A stretch of 64,000 nucleotides of DNA, taken from contig NZ_JANQBD010000035.1 of assembly GCF_024722015.1 (NCBI RefSeq), positions 18,075 through 82,074 of the forward strand. The letters run 5' to 3'. Positions within the stretch are counted from its first letter, which is position 1; each line of letters opens with the position of its first letter. The translations under genes and the position numbers were made by a program. The notes beneath the pieces were generated by a model. It was given only the letters and a program-made list of their open reading frames with translations. It made no database searches and was not told where the DNA came from. Below, one piece after another: positions 52,205-58,645 of the stretch. The stretch comes from Paenibacillus radicis (ex Xue et al. 2023) (lineage in GTDB: Bacteria; Bacillota; Bacilli; Paenibacillales; NBRC-103111).

Positions 52205-53064
52205 AAATCGAGATCAACCATGTGACCCGCTATACGTACGCGGAATCGGTTGCGGACAGTGTCAATGAACTCCGATTGACACCTCGGACCAATTACCGTC
52301 AATCCTGCTACCATCACGAGGTATGGATTGAACCGGTTGCTTCTTTATTCACCTATGAGGATTATTTCGGCAATAGGGTGCATTCCTTCTCGGTTAGCAA
52401 GCCGCATCGTGAGCTGGTAATTAAGACGAAAGCGACGGTGGTCACTCAGGATCAAAACTGGGATTTACTGAAAAGGGTGCCGCTGGAGGAGCAGCGGGAG
52501 CTGCTGCAAAGCGAAAGGCTGCAAAACCGTTATATTGAATATTTATTGCCGACGGCATATACCGAGGTGACTAAAGAGCTGTCTGCTTATGCAGCGGGAT
52601 TTGAAGTGGGGCCGGATGGATACTATGATTGGGCGAAGCAAATTACCGAAGGTATTCACCGTGATTTCACTTATGATCCCTATGCTACGCACGTACATTC
52701 GAAGGTTAGTGACACGCTGCGATTAAAGCGGGGTGTGTGCCAAGATTATGCGCATCTTATGATAGCTGCATGCCGTAGTATCGGATTGCCGGCCAGATAT
52801 GTGAGCGGCTACCACTTTGTTGGCGATTTACAAGGAGGGAGTGCTGATTTCGAGCAGGCTTCCCACGCATGGGTCGAAGTGCACGTGCCTGGCACAGGTT
52901 GGCTCGGATTTGACCCTACGAACAACTCGGAAGTAGGCTGGCGTTATGTGAAGCTGGGTCACGGGCGTGACTACAAAGACATTGTCCCAGTGAAAGGTGT
53001 TTACCGCGGTACTGCGCGCCAGACTCTAGATGTCACGGTGGATGTAAGAAGGCTGGAAGGATGA
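52201..53064 (+). CDS. Transglutaminase-like cysteine protease
   Basis: 287-residue protein. An N-terminal beta domain (1-115) begins IEINHVTRYTYAESVADSVNE as in COG1305 proteins. The papain-like transglutaminase core has C180 (KRGVCQDYAHLM), H222 (SHAWVEVHVPG) and D238 (GFDPTNN). No signal peptide, so it should be cytoplasmic like its partners, and may cleave or form isopeptide bonds on the product of the ATP-grasp enzyme. GAGGAGG precedes ATG 52201, which overlaps the previous stop by 4 bp, indicating translational coupling. Confidence 0.93.
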   Translation: MKIEINHVTRYTYAESVADSVNELRLTPRTNYRQSCYHHEVWIEPVASLFTYEDYFGNRVHSFSVSKPHRELVIKTKATVVTQDQNWDLLKRVPLEEQRELLQSERLQNRYIEYLLPTAYTEVTKELSAYAAGFEVGPDGYYDWAKQITEGIHRDFTYDPYATHVHSKVSDTLRLKRGVCQDYAHLMIAACRSIGLPARYVSGYHFVGDLQGGSADFEQASHAWVEVHVPGTGWLGFDPTNNSEVGWRYVKLGHGRDYKDIVPVKGVYRGTARQTLDVTVDVRRLEG

Positions 53065-53080
53065 ATATAAGGCTAAAATA

Positions 53081-53124
53081 AGAGCGGGTTTGTTCAAGGA
53101 TCGATGAACAAACCCGTTCTATTT
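53081..53124 (+). terminator. Rho-independent terminator of the ATP-grasp operon
   Basis: AGAGCGGGTTTGTTC pairs with GAACAAACCCGTTCT (one G-T pair), followed by ATTTG. Confidence 0.85.
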
Positions 53125-53146
53125 GTGCATTTTGTAAATATTATTG

Positions 53147-53175
53147 TTGATACATTCCATATTTTGGTTTATATT
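53147..53175 (+). promoter_or_regulatory. Sigma-A promoter of the SDR gene
   Basis: TTGATA (53147-53152), exactly 17 nt, TATATT (53170-53175). The expected transcription start, near 53182, abuts the palindrome at 53184-53195. Confidence 0.6.
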
Positions 53176-53183
53176 TGGTATTA

Positions 53184-53203
53184 GATACTAGTATCAAGTA
53201 CTA
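53184..53203 (+). promoter_or_regulatory. Palindromic operator overlapping the transcription start
   Basis: GATACTAGTATC (53184-53195) is a perfect 12-bp palindrome. It overlaps a second inverted repeat, TAGTA-TCAAG-TACTA (53189-53203). Position just after the -10 box suits a repressor that blocks initiation. No regulator gene is adjacent. Confidence 0.5.
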
Positions 53204-53222
53204 AAAAGGGAGTTGTTTTGCT

Positions 53223-53963
53223 ATGAAATATTTTATTATTACCGGTACTTCTCGTGGGCTTGGACAAGCGATTGCTAATAAACTGGTAAATCCAGGTCAT
53301 CACTTATTTTGCATTTCAAGAAAGAGAAATGATGATTTAATTTCCAGAAGTATGCACGGGAATATCGATTATTATGAATTTGATTTAAATGAAGCCAATC
53401 AAATTGAAGAATTAATGCAAGCCATTTTCAGTGAGATCGATCCTTCGAGGGCAGAAGCTATTTATCTTATCAATAATGCAGCAGTTATTTCGCCTTTATC
53501 CAGTATCGAGCAAGCGGAGAGCCGAGAGCTGGCTAGAAACCTGAATGTGAATTTGCTTGCTCCGATGATTCTTACCTCGTTATTTATTCGCTTTACCCAG
53601 CCTCTCCAAATTGAAAAAAGGATCTTAAACGTATCCTCCATGTCTGTAAAAAATCATCTTTCTGGGATGAGTGCTTATTCCGCAGCTAAAGCCGGGTTAG
53701 ATGTCTTTTCAAAATGTGTAGGACTTGAGCAAGGAGAAGGTGCATCTGCCGTCAAAGTAGTCTCCGTCTGGCCGGGGATAATAGATACGTCGCTACAGGA
53801 AGAGGCAAGGAATGCAGATAAAAGCACTTTTGCATCCGCTGGGATTTTTGCTAAAGTACATGAACGGGGTATGCTTGTATCGCCGGAAGCGACGGCCAAA
53901 AAGCTGGTCGAATTTCTTTTGGGAGAGTCGTTTGTTCAAGGCGCGGTTATTGAAGAACTGTAG
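53223..53963 (+). CDS. Short-chain reductase, YueD/benzil-reductase-like
   Basis: 246-residue SDR. The cofactor loop is ITGTSRGLGQAIA (6-18), with a basic ISRKR after strand 2 that favours NADPH. LINNAAVISPL, NVSSMSVK and YSAAK (Y152, K156) complete the site. Length and the VWPGIIDTSLQ phrase match Bacillus YueD, described as an (S)-benzoin-forming benzil reductase; its natural substrate is unknown. GGGAG is 11-12 nt before the ATG. Monocistronic behind a palindromic operator. Confidence 0.88.
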   Translation: MKYFIITGTSRGLGQAIANKLVNPGHHLFCISRKRNDDLISRSMHGNIDYYEFDLNEANQIEELMQAIFSEIDPSRAEAIYLINNAAVISPLSSIEQAESRELARNLNVNLLAPMILTSLFIRFTQPLQIEKRILNVSSMSVKNHLSGMSAYSAAKAGLDVFSKCVGLEQGEGASAVKVVSVWPGIIDTSLQEEARNADKSTFASAGIFAKVHERGMLVSPEATAKKLVEFLLGESFVQGAVIEEL

Positions 53964-54009
53964 AACGTTCATCTGTTAGATCGTCAGTGCTTAAACTATG
54001 GTATGTGTG

Positions 54010-54052
54010 AACAAAAAGCCCGATGCTCCTGAGACAGGATGCTTCGGGCTTT
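54010..54052 (-). terminator. Terminator of the CHASE3 kinase gene
   Basis: AAGCCCGA pairs with TCGGGCTT around an inner TCCT/AGGA helix. The T-run (TTTTT) is on the minus-strand 3' side, so it mainly serves the minus-strand gene; it may also stop the SDR transcript. Confidence 0.75.
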
Positions 54053-54080
54053 GCACTGAGTCAATCATATTTGGTTGACT

Positions 54081-56996
54081 TTACGTATCTTTATTGTGTT
54101 TATGGGAAAGTTCGACTTGGATAGTATCTTGATCTCTAGTGATCTCGTTAATGTGGATACCGTTCTTTTCCAAGGAGTTTTTAATGTGCTCCTCGTCTTG
54201 TGCCGGGAAAATGTAAGCTGTAGGATTCGCTTTATTATTAATGAGCTGTTCTGCAACCTCCAGCAGCTTTTCCATGGAAAAAGGCTTGCGCAAGAACTTC
54301 TCGAAGTCCTTCTCGTGATAGTTCATTGGTGGCTCTAAAGCCGTGGAAACAATGACAGGAGTACGGAAGTAGTCAGGATGCTTGTATAGCTCGGATATAA
54401 AATCCCATCCGGTTTTGGTCCCTTCGAGATGGATATCTACGATACAAAGCTGTGGCCCCAGGCTGCGGATTTGATTGATTGCAATAATTCCTTCCTCGGC
54501 TGAACGCAAGTGTACGGTACGGACATTAAGTCGGGTTAGACCTACCTGGATTAATTTCGCCAGGTTGTCGTCGTCTTCAAGGATGATTATGCTGTCTTCA
54601 GCGCTCGGCACCTTGTGAGATTTCAGCTCCACGGTGAAGGTGGTGCCTTTGCCCATCTCGGATATGAATGTAATGGAGCCTTGATGGGCATCCACGATTT
54701 CTTTTACAATGGCTAACCCCAAGCCTGTGCCTCCTATTTGGCGGCGGTCGGAATTATCTACCCTGTAAAATTTGGAGAACAGCTTATCCTTTGCCTCATC
54801 GGGAATTCCAAGTCCATAGTCAGTGATAAGAAGCTTGATCTGCTCGCCGTTCTGTTCAATCCTTACATCAACCTTGTTAGCTTGAGGTGAATATTTGATG
54901 GCGTTGCTAAGCAGGTTATGAATAATTTGCTTGAAACGGTCAGAATCGGCGCGTATCCAAACTTCGTTCTCAGGAACGTGCAGCTCAAGCTGATGGCTCT
55001 GTTTACTTCTCCATTGGTAAGAGGCTTCCTCAAGAAGGCTTACTAGATCAACCGGTGCAAAGTGATACACTTGCTTGCCGGATTCCATTCGCTGCAAATC
55101 CAGGAAATCGTTAATTAGAGTGGATAGACGGTTAGCTTCTTTATATATAGTTTCCATATATTTCTGCTGCTTTTCGGGTGAGAGCTGGCGGTGCAATAAG
55201 ATTTCAATAAAGCCCAGTACGCTTGCTAATGGAGTCCGCAGCTCATGGGAAACGATGCTGACGAATTCATTCTTCATTTCATCAACCTTTTCCTCTTCTG
55301 TCCGATCCCGGAATACGAATAAATAGCCCACTTGATTATCTTTATCGCCCACCTTGGTTGCATACAGTTCTACATGGCGCTGTTGATTGTCTTGATCCGT
55401 ATAAACGAAACGCTCGGTAAGCTTATCGAGTGACCCGTTCAAAAGACCCTCAATCGACAGATAGATAGGCATAAACGAAGGATTGGTCTCATTAATAAAG
55501 GTATTCAGTTCATTCCAATTCTGGTCAATTTGCTGGTTTAATGATATATAGTCGCTCATTCGGTGATTAACAAACAACAAAGTACCTTTTGAATCGCAGA
55601 ACATCATACCTTCATGTGTTGATTCCAAAATGTTATTAATCAAGTCGCGTTGATTGCCGATAAAATCTTTCTCGTGCATCAATTGATCGTTCAATTGCTC
55701 CAGACGGATCGACTGTCTATGTCGTTCCTCGTTCATTAGCTGTGCTAGGAAGGCGAGTCCAAATTGCCGTACCAGGCCTTTGGCAATACGGCCTCTTTGT
55801 TCGCTTCGTGTAGTTAAATAGCTGGTTAAAAGCAGAAAACCGATTACTTCATTATTGTCATCGAACACAGGGTAGTATTGATCCAAAGCGTGGCTCATCG
55901 ATTGGTGTATGCCCAGCTCCAGAGGGGATAGATCTCGTCTGCATTCGATCGGAATTTTTTCTGTGAGGACTCGAAGCGCCGGGCCGAATAATACCGTCTT
56001 GACCTTACGCGGCAGCTGCTGCGGGTAGCCGGTAGAATATAATATGGTATAGGGATCTGAAGCTTCCTCCCCCTGTGTATCAGTCGGATCGTCGTCCTTG
56101 GTTGATTTCATGACAAGTAAGGCTGCGTCCATCTTGAGTGAATCAAGCAAAGCGGGAATGGAGGATTCCAGAAACAGGGACATTTCCAATGAGCCGGTTA
56201 GCTTTTCCTGATACGTGCTAATTGTTTCGAGCTCTTGCTCTCGTTGGGACAGCTTCTCAAGAGTCTGCTCTTGCTCCTCCTGCTGGGCGATGATTTCCTC
56301 GTTCTGGGCTTCCAGGCTTTCTGCCATATAACGATAGGTTTCCTCGCTTTTGCGCAGAGCGGCCTCCGCTCGGTTGGCCCGGCTGAATATGAACGCTGAC
56401 AACAAGCCAATAATGAGGGCTAAGCCACCGCCTACAGCAATGATAACCCTTGCTGAGCGTCCAGCTTGGTTGGCGTCTTTGTAAGCAGAATCGGCAATCG
56501 TATCAATTTCGGTTATGACCTTGATATGGAGCTGGCGGAACCGGTCCATCATTGTTTTTCCATTCGTAATACGTGAGCGGGCATCCTCGATGTTGCCGTT
56601 TTGGACCAAGAGGATTTGTGAGATGTAGTAATCCTGCAGACGTTTAATTTGCGGCAGCATATCGCCTTCCATCAAGCTTTTCAGACCCGGATATGTTTTT
56701 TGGTAGTTGGCCATTATCTCTAGGTCGGGAGTAAGCTGCTGCTTGCCAAGCTCATAGGACTCCAAATATCTCTCGTCGCCCGACACGATATAACCGCGCA
56801 AGCCGGTCTCCTGATTAATCATATCCTCAAAAATGTTTCCGGCTACTCCCGATAAAGGAATAACCTCATTGACAACACTGTTCAGTTCTTTTTCCATATT
56901 AGTAGAAGCTACGTAACTGGATATGCTTACAAAAGCAAGCAAGGAAATAATAATGATAACGTACAGCAAGGATACATTGTAGCGTGTTATTTTCAT
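54081..56996 (-). CDS. CHASE3 hybrid histidine kinase with C-terminal receiver
   Basis: 971-residue sensor. Membrane helix 1 (about 7-29), CHASE3 (about 35-180, QETGLRGYIVSGDERYL), helix 2 (about 185-208), a Gln/Glu coiled coil (210-265), a GAF-like domain (about 265-425), a PAS domain (about 445-565), kinase core with H584 in SHELRTPLASVLGF, N-box NLLSNAIKYSPQ, TDYGLGIPDEAK and GGTGLGLAIVKEI, then a receiver with D854 (IVDIHLEGTK) and a short unique tail. AAGGCGGT precedes ATG 56996. Two Spo0A-box-like sites upstream suggest sporulation or stationary-phase control. No partner regulator nearby. Confidence 0.94.
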   Translation of the reverse strand: MKITRYNVSLLYVIIIISLLAFVSISSYVASTNMEKELNSVVNEVIPLSGVAGNIFEDMINQETGLRGYIVSGDERYLESYELGKQQLTPDLEIMANYQKTYPGLKSLMEGDMLPQIKRLQDYYISQILLVQNGNIEDARSRITNGKTMMDRFRQLHIKVITEIDTIADSAYKDANQAGRSARVIIAVGGGLALIIGLLSAFIFSRANRAEAALRKSEETYRYMAESLEAQNEEIIAQQEEQEQTLEKLSQREQELETISTYQEKLTGSLEMSLFLESSIPALLDSLKMDAALLVMKSTKDDDPTDTQGEEASDPYTILYSTGYPQQLPRKVKTVLFGPALRVLTEKIPIECRRDLSPLELGIHQSMSHALDQYYPVFDDNNEVIGFLLLTSYLTTRSEQRGRIAKGLVRQFGLAFLAQLMNEERHRQSIRLEQLNDQLMHEKDFIGNQRDLINNILESTHEGMMFCDSKGTLLFVNHRMSDYISLNQQIDQNWNELNTFINETNPSFMPIYLSIEGLLNGSLDKLTERFVYTDQDNQQRHVELYATKVGDKDNQVGYLFVFRDRTEEEKVDEMKNEFVSIVSHELRTPLASVLGFIEILLHRQLSPEKQQKYMETIYKEANRLSTLINDFLDLQRMESGKQVYHFAPVDLVSLLEEASYQWRSKQSHQLELHVPENEVWIRADSDRFKQIIHNLLSNAIKYSPQANKVDVRIEQNGEQIKLLITDYGLGIPDEAKDKLFSKFYRVDNSDRRQIGGTGLGLAIVKEIVDAHQGSITFISEMGKGTTFTVELKSHKVPSAEDSIIILEDDDNLAKLIQVGLTRLNVRTVHLRSAEEGIIAINQIRSLGPQLCIVDIHLEGTKTGWDFISELYKHPDYFRTPVIVSTALEPPMNYHEKDFEKFLRKPFSMEKLLEVAEQLINNKANPTAYIFPAQDEEHIKNSLEKNGIHINEITRDQDTIQVELSHKHNKDT

Positions 56997-57063
56997 ATAA
57001 AGACCGCCTTGTTTTTAAGAGAATGTACGGAATTTTAACCTAACTATTTTTAACCATAATAAA

Positions 57064-57093
57064 TTCGACAAAACCACAACATTAAATTCGACA
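57064..57093 (-). promoter_or_regulatory. Tandem Spo0A-box-like sites upstream of the CHASE3 kinase
   Basis: On the minus strand TTTGTCGAAT occurs twice, with exact TGTCGAA cores at 57093-57087 and 57070-57064. Both are in the same orientation, 23 bp apart, inside a longer imperfect direct repeat, and 68-97 bp upstream of the start codon. Spo0A sites in Bacillus often come in such tandem sets. Confidence 0.5.
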
Positions 57094-57440
57094 AACCTAC
57101 AATATATTCCTGTATAAAACTTGTTGGAATTCATATATTTTTGAGAAAATGCTTCCATTATTCGCTAATTTACGACAGGACTTTATTTATTTCGGCAGTA
57201 CACTGTCTAAAAGTAAGGGTTATTTTTGAAAATGGGGACGGAATGTTTGGCGTAGAAGTGAAAACGAGGGATGTGGAAGTAAATGTGAGGCTTGTGGACA
57301 TGGGAAATGTTGAAAAACGTAAAATATGCTGCAAGAAATGTTTGCCAGTTCAGTCATTCTCGCTTACAATAGCAGTGAGGACTAATAAATGTTAGGTATG
57401 GTAACACCAAACTAACGCATCCAGGCAGCGGGAGGCGAAG
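57094..57440. other. Intergenic region between kinase and EAL genes
   Basis: No gene supported; an 84-codon frame at 57141-57395 lacks a ribosome site and has no family look. Contains the promoters of both divergent genes, but no clear -10/-35 pair for the EAL gene was found. The EAL ribosome site GGGAGGCGA is at about 57430-57438. Confidence 0.4.
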
Positions 57441-58631
57441 ATGTTGCAGAGGAATCCAATACCGCTGGAAAAGGAACTGAAGCCTTTTTTTCAGCCCATA
57501 TTATCGCTTCAAAACCAGAAAATAATCGGCTATGAAGCATTGGGGAGAATAGTGAAGGAAGGACGGGTTCACAGCCTTGGGCCTTTCTTTCATGATTCGA
57601 CTATAAGTGATGAGCATCATTTGCAAGTGGACCGATTGCTGCGAGAGAAGGCGATCTCGACCATTGCCCAATCTGACGATAATGCTGCTATGCTCTTTTT
57701 AAATTTAAAGCCGTCATGGATTTACAGGAAATACAAGGAAACCGGAGTGCTGCCTACGCTGCAGTTTGTCGAAAAGCATGGCTTGGAGCCATCGAGGGTT
57801 GTCATTGAGATAACGGAAGAGGAGTTCCATGGGCGCTTGGATGAGTTGTCGAAAATTGTAGAAGTTTATCGGCAGCAAGGCTGCTTGGTTGCGATTGACG
57901 ATATAGGCAGCGGATACAGCAATTATGATCGGATAGCGTCGATTAAACCTAATATTTTGAAAATTGATTTGAAGCTGTTGAAAAAAAGCAAAAATCATGA
58001 GGGATATAATGCATTGTTGAATTCATTCTCCATTTTGTCGTCACAGATGGGGTCTTCGCTGTTGATAGAAGGTGTGGAAACGAAGCAGGATTTGTATCAT
58101 TCATTAAAGGCGGGGGCAAGGTACGTCCAAGGTTTTCTGTTCTCGGAGGCCAGGGAAGATTTTCAATCGGAACGGAACTATGAGCTGCTATTAAAAGAAG
58201 AGATACGGATATATACGGAACAAGAAATTACCCGTTATCGGGCTTTGTTCTCTGTACAAGAAAGTCTGAATGATTTAATCTCATCCGAAACACATATTTC
58301 CTCGGCCCGGGATGCTGATGCGATGATAGGAAACTTACTCGGTACTGTAGCTGACAATGTAATGAGGATCTACATATGCCGTGAGGACGGTTGTCAGGTT
58401 TCATCTAATTTCATGCGTGACATGGAGGAAGGATGGAAGCAGGACGCCCAGTTTCAAGGATCGAATTGGATTTGGCGCCCTTACTTTATTCCTAATATGA
58501 TGCGAATGAATAATCAGCGTCAAGGAATGCTCTCCCAAGTGTATACGGATCTCGATACAGCTCAGCCTATGCAAACTTACTCTTGTCCGGTGGGTGACAC
58601 GCATTATATTTTTCTGGACTTGAGCGTTTGA
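57441..58631 (+). CDS. EAL-domain cyclic di-GMP phosphodiesterase, YkuI-like
   Basis: 396 residues. The EAL domain (about 10-245) retains the expected catalytic set: E32 (YEALGR), N88 (FLNLKPSW), E123 (IEITEEE), D153-D154 (AIDDIGSG), K174 (LKIDLK) and E210 (IEGVET), so hydrolysis of c-di-GMP is likely. The C-terminal 140 residues form a PAS-like domain matching the YkuI_C architecture of B. subtilis YkuI in size and position. No membrane segment. GGGAGGCGA precedes the ATG. It is divergent from the CHASE3 kinase gene and converges on the SNF2 gene with 14 bp between. Confidence 0.93.
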   Translation: MLQRNPIPLEKELKPFFQPILSLQNQKIIGYEALGRIVKEGRVHSLGPFFHDSTISDEHHLQVDRLLREKAISTIAQSDDNAAMLFLNLKPSWIYRKYKETGVLPTLQFVEKHGLEPSRVVIEITEEEFHGRLDELSKIVEVYRQQGCLVAIDDIGSGYSNYDRIASIKPNILKIDLKLLKKSKNHEGYNALLNSFSILSSQMGSSLLIEGVETKQDLYHSLKAGARYVQGFLFSEAREDFQSERNYELLLKEEIRIYTEQEITRYRALFSVQESLNDLISSETHISSARDADAMIGNLLGTVADNVMRIYICREDGCQVSSNFMRDMEEGWKQDAQFQGSNWIWRPYFIPNMMRMNNQRQGMLSQVYTDLDTAQPMQTYSCPVGDTHYIFLDLSV

Positions 58632-58645
58632 TCCGGACTATCAAT

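Noticed and set aside
57141..57395. 84-codon frame upstream of the EAL gene
   Set aside because: No ribosome site, unremarkable composition, and in the control region of two divergent genes.
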